64,000 nucleotides of DNA from Bacteroidaceae bacterium (GTDB lineage: Bacteria > Bacteroidota > Bacteroidia > Bacteroidales > Bacteroidaceae), in assembly GCA_017429525.1 (NCBI GenBank), contig JAFROT010000022.1:1-64000 (forward strand). Direction: 5' to 3'. Positions 33,641 through 41,985 of this stretch are shown piece after piece. Position 1 is the first letter of the stretch. The number at the start of each line of letters is the position of its first letter. Position numbers and translations under genes: made by a program. Under the pieces are notes generated by a model. The model was given only the letters and a program-made list of their open reading frames with translations. It was not told the DNA's origin and made no database searches.

Positions 33641-35287
33641 ATGGCAAGTAAACCCGATTTCAAGTACGCCCCGATGTTCCAGTTGGGCGAGGACAACACC
33701 CAGTATCGCCTCCTCACGAAGGAGGGTGTAACCCTTTCTGAGTTCGAGGGCAAGGAGATTGTCAAGGTCTCTCCCGAAGCGCTGACGCTGCTGGCCCAGC
33801 AGGCTTTCCACGATGTCGAATTCATGCTGCGCCGTGAACACAACGAGCAAGTGGCCGCCATCCTTACCGATCCCGAGGCTACCGAGAACGACAAGTACGT
33901 CGCTCTGCAGTTCCTCCGCAATGCCGAAGTCGCAGCCAAGGGCATCCTTCCCTTCTGCCAGGACACCGGCACCGCTATCATCCATGGCGAGAAAGGCCAG
34001 CAGGTGTGGACAGGCTTCGAGGACGAAGAGGCCCTCTCGCGCGGCGTCTACAACACCTTCACCGAGGACAACCTACGCTATTCGCAGAACGCGCCGCTCA
34101 CGATGTACGACGAGGTCAACACCCGCTGCAACCTCCCCGCACAGATTGACATTGAGGCTTGCGAGGGCGCAGAGTACCGCTTCGTCATGGTCGCTAAGGG
34201 CGGCGGTTCGGCCAACAAGACCTATTTCTACCCGATGACCAAGGCCACCATCCAGAACGAGGGTACGCTCATCCCCTTCCTCGTGGAGAAGATGAAGAGC
34301 CTCGGCACCGCAGCCTGCCCGCCTTATCACATCGCCTTCGTAATCGGCGGCACATCGGCCGAGAAGAACCTCCTCACCGTCAAGCTCGCTTCCATCAAGT
34401 ACTACGACAGTCTGCCTACTACTGGCGACGAGACGGGCCGCGCTTTCCGCGACGTCGACCTCGAGCAGAAGCTCCTGCGCGAAGCCCACAACATCGGCCT
34501 TGGCGCACAGTTCGGTGGCAAATATATGGCCCACGACATCCGCGTTGTCCGTCTGCCTCGTCACGGCGCCAGCTGCCCCATCGGCATGGGCGTCAGCTGC
34601 TCGGCCGACCGCAACATCAAGGCAAAGATCAACCGCGACGGTATCTGGCTCGAAGTCATGGACAGCAACCCGACTGAGCTCATTCCCGAGGCTCTGCGCC
34701 GTCCGGGCGAGGGTACCAAGGGCATCGAGATCGACCTCAGCAAGGGCATCGACGCCGTGCGCGCTGAGCTGACCAAGTATCCCGTCTCGACCCGCGTCAA
34801 CCTGAAGGGCACTATTATCGTGGCACGCGACATCGCTCACGCCAAGCTGAAAGCCCGCCTCGATGCTGGCGAGGAGATGCCTCAGTACTTCAAGGACTAT
34901 CCCGTCCTCTACGCAGGTCCCGCCAAGACGCCCGAGGGCTATCCTTGTGGCTCCATGGGCCCGACGACGGCCAACCGCATGGACCCCTACGTCGATGAGT
35001 TCCAGGATCATGGTGCATCGCTCGTGATGATTGCCAAGGGCAACCGTTCGCAGCAGGTCACCGACGCGTGCCAGAAGCATGGCGGCTTCTATCTCGGCAC
35101 CATCGGCGGCGTAGCTGCCGTTCTCTCGCAGTCCAGCATCAAGTCGATCGAGTGCGTCGAATACCCTGAGCTCGGCATGGAAGCTATCTGGAAGATTGAG
35201 GTCGAGGACTTCCCCGCCTTCATCCTTGTGGACGACAAGGGCAACGACTTCTTCAAGCAGTTGAAACCTCTCTGCTGCAAGAATTAA
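33641..35287 (+). CDS. fumB: Class I fumarate hydratase (Fe-S dependent)
   Basis: A 548-residue cytosolic enzyme interconverting fumarate and malate, in Bacteroidota part of the reductive (fumarate-respiration) branch to succinate. Both halves of a fused class I fumarase are present. Cysteines expected to hold the oxygen-sensitive 4Fe-4S cluster are visible in [18 protein letters not shown] and GVSCSADRN. The C-terminal domain has [19 protein letters not shown]. Length and order match the fumA/fumB family; the gene symbol is by similarity only (fumA would serve equally). A large hairpin at 35315-35355 follows. Confidence 0.94.
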   Translation: MASKPDFKYAPMFQLGEDNTQYRLLTKEGVTLSEFEGKEIVKVSPEALTLLAQQAFHDVEFMLRREHNEQVAAILTDPEATENDKYVALQFLRNAEVAAKGILPFCQDTGTAIIHGEKGQQVWTGFEDEEALSRGVYNTFTEDNLRYSQNAPLTMYDEVNTRCNLPAQIDIEACEGAEYRFVMVAKGGGSANKTYFYPMTKATIQNEGTLIPFLVEKMKSLGTAACPPYHIAFVIGGTSAEKNLLTVKLASIKYYDSLPTTGDETGRAFRDVDLEQKLLREAHNIGLGAQFGGKYMAHDIRVVRLPRHGASCPIGMGVSCSADRNIKAKINRDGIWLEVMDSNPTELIPEALRRPGEGTKGIEIDLSKGIDAVRAELTKYPVSTRVNLKGTIIVARDIAHAKLKARLDAGEEMPQYFKDYPVLYAGPAKTPEGYPCGSMGPTTANRMDPYVDEFQDHGASLVMIAKGNRSQQVTDACQKHGGFYLGTIGGVAAVLSQSSIKSIECVEYPELGMEAIWKIEVEDFPAFILVDDKGNDFFKQLKPLCCKN

Positions 35288-35314
35288 CTCCCTTCTCTCT
35301 TCGGGAATATAATC

Positions 35315-35355
35315 TGCGGGCTGAACACCTTCCCATGCGAAGTGTTCAGCCCGCA
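35315..35355 (+). terminator. Terminator-like hairpin after the fumarase gene
   Basis: TGCGGGCTGAACAC (35315-35328) pairs perfectly with GTGTTCAGCCCGCA (35342-35355); only a weak T tract follows. Confidence 0.78.
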
Positions 35356-35362
35356 AACCATT

Positions 35363-35636
35363 TTATGGCAAACTACTTTCTGCCTCGGCAAGCATGGATT
35401 TAGGCATAGCCTGGATTCCCGATCTGTATGAGGTCTCCGCAGAGGTTAAGTGTAGTCTCAATATCTCTTAGTCCAGCTCTATCAGTGAACTGAGCAAAGC
35501 TCATCACCATGAACTAGTCACGGCAATTGAAATTGATGGAATGACGGTCGCCCTTGTAACGGCCGACACACTTCTGAAATTCAAATTCATTGAAGAGAGA
35601 CTTCATCTAAGCGAAGATAGTTTTTCCTTTATTCAA
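35363..35636 (-). pseudogene. Remnant of an IS4-family (DUF4372-type) transposase N-terminus
   Basis: The minus strand from about 35636 encodes NKGKTIFA, a stop, then MKSLFNEFEFQKCVGRYKGD, HSINFNCRD, a second stop (TAG, likely from CAG), FMVMSFAQFTDRAGLRDIET, TLNLCGDLI and, after a frameshift, YRSGIQAMPKSMLAEAESSL. This is the usual beginning of IS4-type transposases in Bacteroidota. The first codon is changed to TTG, there are two stops and one frameshift, and the catalytic part is missing. No clear terminal inverted repeats were found. It is the only transposase trace in the window and sits just upstream of the BspA-like gene. Confidence 0.75.
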
Positions 35637-35924
35637 GACTTACGGATGGCGTCTTGATGACTTTCCGCAAATCTACGGGCTCTAATCGAAAAAAATCTCT
35701 AAACATTGTAATTAATTAAATTTAAACTATTTAAACCTATCGGAGACTTTTCCTCCAGACAGTAGTGATCGAATTAAACTAATTAATAACATATTGTTCT
35801 TTCGCACAGCTGCGGTCAATCTTTGTTAACCCGTACGGACATGCGCGCCTACCCGTCCGCACATCTTTTTTATGATAGAACTAAAAAAAAGTACTTTGTA
35901 CATCCTCGAATCATAAATTATTGC
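35637..35924. other. Intergenic stretch without a gene
   Basis: AT-rich spacer. It holds ATTGTTCTTTCGCACAGCTG at the start of a 28-bp segment (35793-35820) that recurs with 23 of 28 matches at 38714-38741 on the far side of the BspA-like gene. Confidence 0.55.
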
Positions 35925-35932
35925 TATCTTTG
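35925..35932 (+). promoter_or_regulatory. -7 promoter box upstream of the BspA-like gene
   Basis: TATCTTTG. If used, it gives a leader of roughly 300 nt before the BspA-like start codon. Confidence 0.7.
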
Positions 35933-35939
35933 TGGCGAA

Positions 35940-36232
35940 AAGGAAGAGAAATATACTCTTTCGTCACCATCAATTCATTCACTATCACCTTTAATCTCCC
36001 TTAATGTATGGTATAAGACAAAGAACGTAAGATATATAGGATGAAGCGTCCGCTTTGATTCTAGTCCTTCCAAATTCGCCAAAGTTAAGAACAATCAAGA
36101 GTAAAGTACGGATGCTCACAACGAATGGCGTGGGCTTTTACTCGGATATAGCATGTAAGGCGTTTGGTGATGCCTCGATGAACGTAGACGAAGTAAGTAG
36201 TTCATGTTTATCTATTTGTGCCTTTTTGATAA
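35940..36232 (+). other. Long untranslated leader of the BspA-like gene
   Basis: About 290 nt between promoter box and start codon without a convincing gene. A 60-residue frame crosses it but has no family resemblance. Potential pairings such as AGGCGTTTGGTGATGCCT (around 36157) suggest local structure. I do not recognise a known riboswitch. Confidence 0.4.
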
Positions 36233-38413
36233 ATGATAACTATAAATGACTTTAATGTGATGAAAACGAACCTATTATTCAAACATTTACGCCATGGGGG
36301 AACAATTTCTCATTTTGACCTCCGGTCTTCCTCTTTCACGACTCGGCAAACAGAAAACAAGTTTTCGTTTGCTCTCGCTGCTCCATCGGTTCCATTTTCA
36401 TTTTTCCATTTGAACCGGGTCGGGGTTAGGCTTCTCCTAGGGCTCCTATTTGCCTTATTTGGGACCATGAGCGCCTTAGCCCAGGAACCATACGCCTCTC
36501 TCTCCGACGACGGCAAGACGCTGACGTTCTACTACGACAGCCATAAATCCAATCACACTGGCACCGTCTACAGCCTGTCGTGGAGCAGCAGCCCCGGCTG
36601 GGCGGGCACCTACAACAGTCCGAACAAGACGATTACCAAGGTCGTCTTCGACGCGTCGTTCGCCGGTTACAACGGACTGACATCCGCCAAAAACATGTTC
36701 GTATATATGGAGGCGCTGACGACCATCGAGGACATCGTAAACCTGAACACCGCGAACGTCACCGACATGAGCTCTATGTTCTACCACTGCCAGGCCCTGA
36801 CCGCCCTCGATGTCACTCATTTCAACACCGCGAACGTCACCAACATGAACAGAATGTTTGGCAGCTGCCAGGCTCTGACCGCCCTCGATGTCACTCATTT
36901 CAACACCGCGAACGTCACCAACATGAGCCAGATGTTCTACTACTGCAAGGCCCTGACTGCCCTCGATGTCACTCATTTCAACACCGCCGCCGTCACCAAC
37001 ATGAGCAGAATGTTTGGCTACTGCGAGACTCTGACCGCCCTCGACCTCTCCAGCTTCAACACCGCCGCCGTCACCGACATGAGCTATATGTTCACCTACT
37101 GCAAGGCCCTGACCAGTCTCAACGTCTCCAGCTTCAACACCGCGAACGTCACCGACATGTCTGTCATGTTCCAAAATTGCGAGGCCCTGACCGTCCTCGA
37201 CCTCTCCAGCTTCAACACCGCGAAGGTCACCAACATGTCGAGTATGTTCTTCTACTGCAAGGCCCTAACCCATCTCGACCTCTCCCGTTTCAATACTGCC
37301 GCCGTCACCAACATGAGCTATATGTTCCAGGACTGCTTCGCCCTGACCAGTCTCGACCTCTCTGGCTTCGACACCAAGAACGTCACTAACATGTCGAGTA
37401 TGTTCAGAGACTGCTTCGCCCTGTCCACCCTCAACCTCTCGAGCTTCAACACCGCGAAGGTCACCAACATGAACTATATGTTCGACAACTGCAGGGTCCT
37501 GACCAGCCTCAACCTCTCGAGCTTCAACACCGCGAAGGTCACCGATATGAACTATATGTTCAATAGCTGCCAGGCCCTGACCGCCCTCGACCTCTCGAGC
37601 TTCAACACCGCCGCCGTCACCAACATGAGAAATATGTTCAACAACTGCCAGACCCTGACCGCCCTCGACCTCTCGAGCTTCAACACCGCCGCTGTCACCA
37701 ATATGAGCAGAATGTTCGACAACTGCAAGGCCCTGACCGCCCTCGACCTCTCGAGCTTCAACACCGCCGCCGTCACCAACATGAGCAGAATGTTCCACAA
37801 ATGCGAGGCCCTGACCGCCCTCGACCTCTCGAGCTTCAACACCGCCGCCGTCACCGACATGAACTTTATGTTCACCTACTGCGTGGCCCTGACCGCCCTC
37901 AACGTTTCCCGTTTCAACACCGCCGCCGTCACCGACATGAGCTATATGTTCCACTACTGCGATGTCCTGACCCGCCTCGACCTCTCCAGTTTCAACACCG
38001 CGAAGGTCACTAACATGAACTATATGTTCACCGGCTGCGGGAAAATGACCACCATCTACGTGGGTAACGGATGGACGACGGATGCCGTCACTCAGTCAAC
38101 TGAGATGTTCTTATGCTGCGACAAACTCGTCGGCGGCAGAGGCACCACCTTTGATGGAGAGCACGTCGATGCCGCCTACGCCCATATCGACGGCGGCACA
38201 GTCAATCCAGGCTACTTCTCGGAGAAGCCCGCGTTCCTGCTGGGTGACGTGAATGGTGACGGACTGGTGACTATTGCTGACGTGACGGCTCTAGTCAACA
38301 TCATCCTCGGCAAGTCGACGGACTACAACACGGCCGTTGTCGATGTGAACAATGACAACGTCATCACCATCGCCGACGTCACGGCACTCGTGAATATAAT
38401 CTTAGGGAAATAA
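36233..38413 (+). CDS. BspA-like 26-residue repeat surface protein with dockerin-like EF-hand C-terminus
   Basis: A 726-residue exported protein (or 717 if the ATG at 36260 is used). An unusually long basic N-region of about 60 residues precedes the hydrophobic signal core (LLLGLLFALFGTMSALAQ). Residues about 160-625 are 17 tandem copies of a 26-residue unit, LTALDLSSFNTAAVTNMSRM type (DUF285/BspA lipoprotein-like leucine-rich repeats), found in adhesins of Prevotella, Tannerella and others. The last 60 residues carry two EF-hand-like dockerin repeats, GDVNGDGLVTIADVTALVNI and VDVNNDNVITIADVTALVNI. No T9SS-like tail and no cohesin gene are visible in the window. Likely role: adhesion or surface assembly. 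An eroded transposase lies upstream and partly matching 28-bp segments lie on either side, hinting at acquisition as a unit. Confidence 0.88.
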   Translation: MITINDFNVMKTNLLFKHLRHGGTISHFDLRSSSFTTRQTENKFSFALAAPSVPFSFFHLNRVGVRLLLGLLFALFGTMSALAQEPYASLSDDGKTLTFYYDSHKSNHTGTVYSLSWSSSPGWAGTYNSPNKTITKVVFDASFAGYNGLTSAKNMFVYMEALTTIEDIVNLNTANVTDMSSMFYHCQALTALDVTHFNTANVTNMNRMFGSCQALTALDVTHFNTANVTNMSQMFYYCKALTALDVTHFNTAAVTNMSRMFGYCETLTALDLSSFNTAAVTDMSYMFTYCKALTSLNVSSFNTANVTDMSVMFQNCEALTVLDLSSFNTAKVTNMSSMFFYCKALTHLDLSRFNTAAVTNMSYMFQDCFALTSLDLSGFDTKNVTNMSSMFRDCFALSTLNLSSFNTAKVTNMNYMFDNCRVLTSLNLSSFNTAKVTDMNYMFNSCQALTALDLSSFNTAAVTNMRNMFNNCQTLTALDLSSFNTAAVTNMSRMFDNCKALTALDLSSFNTAAVTNMSRMFHKCEALTALDLSSFNTAAVTDMNFMFTYCVALTALNVSRFNTAAVTDMSYMFHYCDVLTRLDLSSFNTAKVTNMNYMFTGCGKMTTIYVGNGWTTDAVTQSTEMFLCCDKLVGGRGTTFDGEHVDAAYAHIDGGTVNPGYFSEKPAFLLGDVNGDGLVTIADVTALVNIILGKSTDYNTAVVDVNNDNVITIADVTALVNIILGK
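36730..38060 (+). repeat. 78-bp tandem repeats within the BspA-like gene
   Basis: Seventeen in-frame 78-bp units, many nearly identical (CTGACCGCCCTCGACCTCTC...AACACCGCCGCCGTCACC). Such arrays recombine easily, so repeat number may vary between strains. Confidence 0.92.
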
Positions 38414-38429
38414 AAGTCCAATCCCCAGC

Positions 38430-38460
38430 GCCTCCCTGCTCTCTGCGGGGAGGCTTTTTT
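38430..38460 (+). terminator. Terminator after the BspA-like gene
   Basis: GCCTCCC...GGGGAGGC hairpin followed by TTTTTT, 17 bp after the stop codon. Confidence 0.9.
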
Positions 38461-38819
38461 ATGCTTGAATTGAAATGTTTTCTCGCAGCAGCGAAGAAAC
38501 TGAACACATACGGACATATGTGCATATTCGACCGGTCATGTTGGCATATTAAGTTAGGACGGTTTTATCCGAATCCTGAAATACAATCAACTTTCTTAGT
38601 CACAACAGTCCGCATCACTAACGTCCTTGGAACCCGCTCCCATAGTGGGTTTCGGAGTGTCGGAGTGTTTGATGTTTTTTTAAAAAAAGGCGAATTGCAC
38701 TAACTAATTTCAGATTGTTTCTTCGCGCTGCCGCGGTCAATGTGTGAGACAATCAGAAGGACATTCAAGTTTTTTTTCTTTTTTTTAGGAAAAATGATGG
38801 TGGTATCGGCAAAAAGATG
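38461..38819. other. Intergenic stretch without a gene
   Basis: No credible coding frame. Contains palindromic CACATACGGACATATGTG (about 38504), a small hairpin AACCCGCTCCCATAGTGGGTT (about 38630) and the second 28-bp flank segment (38714-38741). Confidence 0.55.
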
Positions 38820-38827
38820 TATTTTTG
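38820..38827 (+). promoter_or_regulatory. -7 promoter box for the GH27 gene
   Basis: TATTTTTG, 58 bp before the start codon. Confidence 0.68.
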
Positions 38828-38884
38828 ACGCGGAAATGTAAAAAAGGCTGGAATTATTCACTTTACCAACAAAATAACTAACCA

Positions 38885-41098
38885 ATGAAAAGACTTTTCT
38901 TAATGTTGTTGTTGGCCGCGGGTATGGCGGCAACTAGCAACGCACAAAGCATCTCGACGGCGCGCTTCCAGAAAGGCGACAACATGGATTGGGCCAAGGC
39001 CGACGTGGACGACTCCGGTTGGGGCACGATGGACATGACCAAGAACTGGGACAAGCAGGGCACGGTGATCAACAACGGCTATGCCTGGTACCGCGTTCAC
39101 GTGAAGATTCCCCGTTCGCTGCTCGCCGGCAAGGACCAGCAGAAGATTGTAGTGCTGGACCTGCCCAAGGCTGACGATGCCGACGAGTGCTACCTCAATG
39201 GGCGCCTCGTGGGCAAGACAGGCGGCATGCCCTCGGACAAGGAGGGCTTCAAATCCAACTGGAATGCCGTGCGCAGCTATCCTGTGGACGTGCAGAAAGG
39301 CGGCATCCGTTGGGACCAGGATAACGTCGTTGCCATCCGCGTCTACAACGGCAATGAGCCGGGCGGACTGTTTGAGCGTCCGCTGAGCGTGCGTGTGCCT
39401 GATGCCGTCGAGGGCATTTCGATGTCGTTCGTCGACCACAACGACGGCAAGGCCCACTGCGACGTGGAGATAGCCAACGCCTATCCGCTTGCCCAGACAG
39501 GCACGCTGACGGCCGTCGTCACCGACCGCGAGAGCGGCGCCCAGGTGACGAAGGTGACGAAGACGCTGTCGCCCAAGAAGGGCAAGCCGTCGCGCGTCAG
39601 CATCCCCTACAATAAGGCGAAGAGCTGCCTGCTGGTGGCAACCTATAAGGATACGCGCACGGGCAAGGTAATCACGCAGCGCTTGCCGCTGAAGTATATT
39701 CTCACGCCGAAGGCTCCCGCCACGCCGCGCTTCAACGGCGCTCCGCTGTTCGGCGTCCGTCCGGGTTCGCCCGTCATCTATCGCTTCCCCGTCTCGGGCG
39801 ACCGTCCGATGAAGTTCACGGCCACGGGCCTGCCCGAAGGGGTCAGCCTGAGCGAGGCTGACGGCGTGCTCTCGGGTAAGGTCGCCAAGCAGGGCGACTA
39901 CACGTTCACCGTCACGGCTGAGAATGCCAAGGGACGTGCCCAGCAGACGTTCACGCTGAAGGTGGGCGACCGTATGATGGCGCTGACGCCTCCTATGGGC
40001 TGGAACTCATGGAACTGCTGGGCGCTGAGCGTCTCGCAGGAGAAGGTGATGTCGTCGGCTCAGGCACTGATTGACAAAGGCTTGGCCGACTATGGCTATT
40101 GCTACATGAACATCGACGACGGCTGGGAAGCTCCCGAGCGCAATGCCGACGGCACGATTGCCGTGAACTCCAAGTTCCCCGATATGAAGGCGCTGGGCGA
40201 CTGGCTGCATGCGCGCGGCCTGAAGTTCGGCATCTACTCCTCGCCGGGCGACTACACTTGCGGCGGCTACCTCGGCTCGATCGACCACGAGCAGCAGGAT
40301 GCCGAGTCCTACAATGCGTGGGGCATCGACTACCTGAAATATGACTGGTGCGGCTATGGCCGCAAGCACGCCAAGGAGCGCGACAAGGGCGTGGCCTCTT
40401 ACGTTCGTCCTTACCTGTTGATGCAGAAGTTCCTGCGCGATCAGCCTCGCGACATCTTCTACAGCCTCTGCCAGTATGGTATGGCGAACGTATGGGAGTG
40501 GGGTAAGTTCGTGGACGCCAACTCGTGGCGCACGACAGGCGACATCAACGACTCTTGGGGCTCGATGCTCGACATCGGTTTCCGCCGTCAGCGTGGCTTG
40601 GCCGAATATGCAGGCCCCGGCCACTGGAACGACCCCGACATGCTCATCGTCGGTAAGGTAGGCTGGAGCAGCAACCTGCGCGACTCTCGCCTGACGCCCG
40701 ACGAGCAGTACACGCACATCACGCTGTGGACGCTCCTGGCCTCGAACATGCTCATCGGTTGCGACATCGCACAGATGGACGAGTTCACCGTAGGGCTGCT
40801 CTGCAACAACGAGGTGAACGCCGTGAACCAGGACATCCTGGGTAAGCAGGCCGACCTCTTCGCCAAGGACGGTGACATCGAAGTGTGGACGCGTCCGCTG
40901 AGCGACGGCACGCAGGCTGTGGGCATCTTCAACCTCGGCAGCGAGGACCAGAAGGTGGACCTGAAGGCCTTCATCCCGGCCGCCAGCATCAAGAGCATGC
41001 GCGACCTATGGCGCCAGCAGGACCTCCCGCTGACCGACTTCACGTGGACCATCCCCACCCACGGCTGCAAGTACTTGAAGATGAAGATTGACAAGTAA
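38885..41098 (+). CDS. GH27 family alpha-galactosidase (or related exo-enzyme) with accessory domains
   Basis: A 737-residue exported enzyme: signal peptide (1-20), a GH2-type sandwich module (about 22-180), a linker domain (about 185-280), an Ig-like putative He_PIG domain (about 285-375), a GH27 (beta/alpha)8 barrel (about 378-640) and a C-terminal sandwich. GH27 retaining enzymes release terminal alpha-galactose; some members act on beta-L-arabinopyranose or alpha-N-acetylgalactosamine. Visible: PPMGWNSWNCW at the barrel start, nucleophile D487 in YLKYDWC, and acid/base D553 in TTGDINDSW followed by GPGHWNDPDML. It has no T9SS-like tail, so it is probably periplasmic or carried otherwise. 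It has its own promoter. No adjacent gene on the same strand within 2 kb suggests a single-gene unit. Confidence 0.9.
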   Translation: MKRLFLMLLLAAGMAATSNAQSISTARFQKGDNMDWAKADVDDSGWGTMDMTKNWDKQGTVINNGYAWYRVHVKIPRSLLAGKDQQKIVVLDLPKADDADECYLNGRLVGKTGGMPSDKEGFKSNWNAVRSYPVDVQKGGIRWDQDNVVAIRVYNGNEPGGLFERPLSVRVPDAVEGISMSFVDHNDGKAHCDVEIANAYPLAQTGTLTAVVTDRESGAQVTKVTKTLSPKKGKPSRVSIPYNKAKSCLLVATYKDTRTGKVITQRLPLKYILTPKAPATPRFNGAPLFGVRPGSPVIYRFPVSGDRPMKFTATGLPEGVSLSEADGVLSGKVAKQGDYTFTVTAENAKGRAQQTFTLKVGDRMMALTPPMGWNSWNCWALSVSQEKVMSSAQALIDKGLADYGYCYMNIDDGWEAPERNADGTIAVNSKFPDMKALGDWLHARGLKFGIYSSPGDYTCGGYLGSIDHEQQDAESYNAWGIDYLKYDWCGYGRKHAKERDKGVASYVRPYLLMQKFLRDQPRDIFYSLCQYGMANVWEWGKFVDANSWRTTGDINDSWGSMLDIGFRRQRGLAEYAGPGHWNDPDMLIVGKVGWSSNLRDSRLTPDEQYTHITLWTLLASNMLIGCDIAQMDEFTVGLLCNNEVNAVNQDILGKQADLFAKDGDIEVWTRPLSDGTQAVGIFNLGSEDQKVDLKAFIPAASIKSMRDLWRQQDLPLTDFTWTIPTHGCKYLKMKIDK

Positions 41099-41190
41099 TC
41101 ACCGTCGGGCTGTCGACAGCCCCCAATAGCCCCGTCACTGCGGCGTGATTGAATCGTCGACAGCTCCAACTTATCTATTCCATTCCGTGT

Positions 41191-41229
41191 GTACCATTGG
41201 CGGTATTTTTTGAGTACCGCCAGTGGTAC
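41191..41229. repeat. Stem-loop with 15-bp stem
   Basis: GTACCATTGGCGGTA (41191-41205) pairs with TACCGCCAGTGGTAC (41215-41229) with one G-U pair around TTTTTTGAG. It could act as a terminator for the GH43-like gene on the minus strand or as a protein-binding site. Confidence 0.8.
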
Positions 41230-41475
41230 TTGCGTTTACCACCTTTGGTGCACGACTTAACGAACAGTCGTTACGACCTTAACGAACGTTCGTTAAAGGC
41301 AGCACGTATATTCGCGTCGTCTTGAGCGAATGGTCGTTACGGGCAACACGTATAGTTGTGTCGCCTTGAGCGAATGGTCGTGTCGCCTTCTGTCATTAAT
41401 GCCTTCTCTCTTTGCCGCTATATCCGACGGCCCGCACAAGCTGTTTCAGCCCTCGCTCTGGCTATCTATAATGTT

Positions 41476-41540
41476 TGACCCATGCGCATTGAACCATTGA
41501 CCCATGCGCATGGGTCCATTGTTCCATGCGCATGGGTCAA
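41476..41540. repeat. Three palindromic CATGCGCAT units at 22-bp period
   Basis: CATGCGCAT occurs at 41481, 41503 and 41525. The central unit is an 18-bp perfect palindrome GACCCATGCGCATGGGTC (41499-41516). Confidence 0.88.
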
Positions 41541-41716
41541 GGTTCTCACCTGAATGTTCTGTCCATTCCTTCTGGCGGCAGGAGGCAATAAGAATGGAAA
41601 CACGCAGGTCCAGCAATAGAAGCGACAGCTAAAACGAAGGGAGCACCGCAACGATAGCGCCTAATCATCAATTTGTCAGGCCTCGTTGGCGGTGCTCCCT
41701 CGCTTCTTCTCGCGAA

Positions 41717-41810
41717 AGCTCTCTCGCGTGCGCGTAGTGCGTAATAGAGGAGACGAGGTCATATTATGGGGTCAACTCGCAATAGCTTTCGCGCGTGCGC
41801 GTAGTGCGTA
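41717..41810 (+). repeat. 27-bp direct repeat pair
   Basis: 41717-41743 and 41784-41810 share CGCGTGCGCGTAGTGCGTA with only a few changes in front of it. Confidence 0.8.
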
Positions 41811-41985
41811 CCTTTTATTTATAATTCCTGAGATAAGCGTTTCCTGCAAGGAACGGAATCCAACCTTATCAGGCAATCTTTATTATTCAGTTTTCACTTT
41901 TCACTTATCACTTATCATTTTTCACCTTTCACTTATCGTTGATCCTTTATTATTTATCATTTATCATTTCCCTCTGCTTCTCCCT

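Larger units (their letters stand above)
41099..41985. other. 887-bp convergent region crowded with palindromes and repeats
   Basis: No gene is credible between the converging GH27 and GH43-like genes. From left to right it holds: palindrome GGGCTGTCGACAGCCC (41107-41122), a 15-bp-stem hairpin (41191-41229), palindrome TAACGAACGTTCGTTA (about 41280), imperfect units with GCGAATGGTCG (41300-41395), three CATGCGCAT units spaced exactly 22 bp apart (41481-41533), a 27-bp direct repeat (41717-41743 and 41784-41810), and TTTCACTTATCA-type short-period repeats (41890-41975). Confidence 0.8.

Noticed and set aside
34073-35356. 427-codon antisense frame over the fumarase gene
   Set aside because: Shadow of a GC-rich gene; the sense frame has full family motifs.
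36476-37954. Long antisense open frames in the BspA-like gene (EVEGGQGLAVVEHxAHVGD repeats)
   Set aside because: The repeats are only the reverse reading of the 78-bp units; they have no start region of their own.
36730-38060. Possible CRISPR or satellite array of 78-bp units
   Set aside because: The units are in frame and encode the 26-residue BspA-type repeat; there are no unique spacers.
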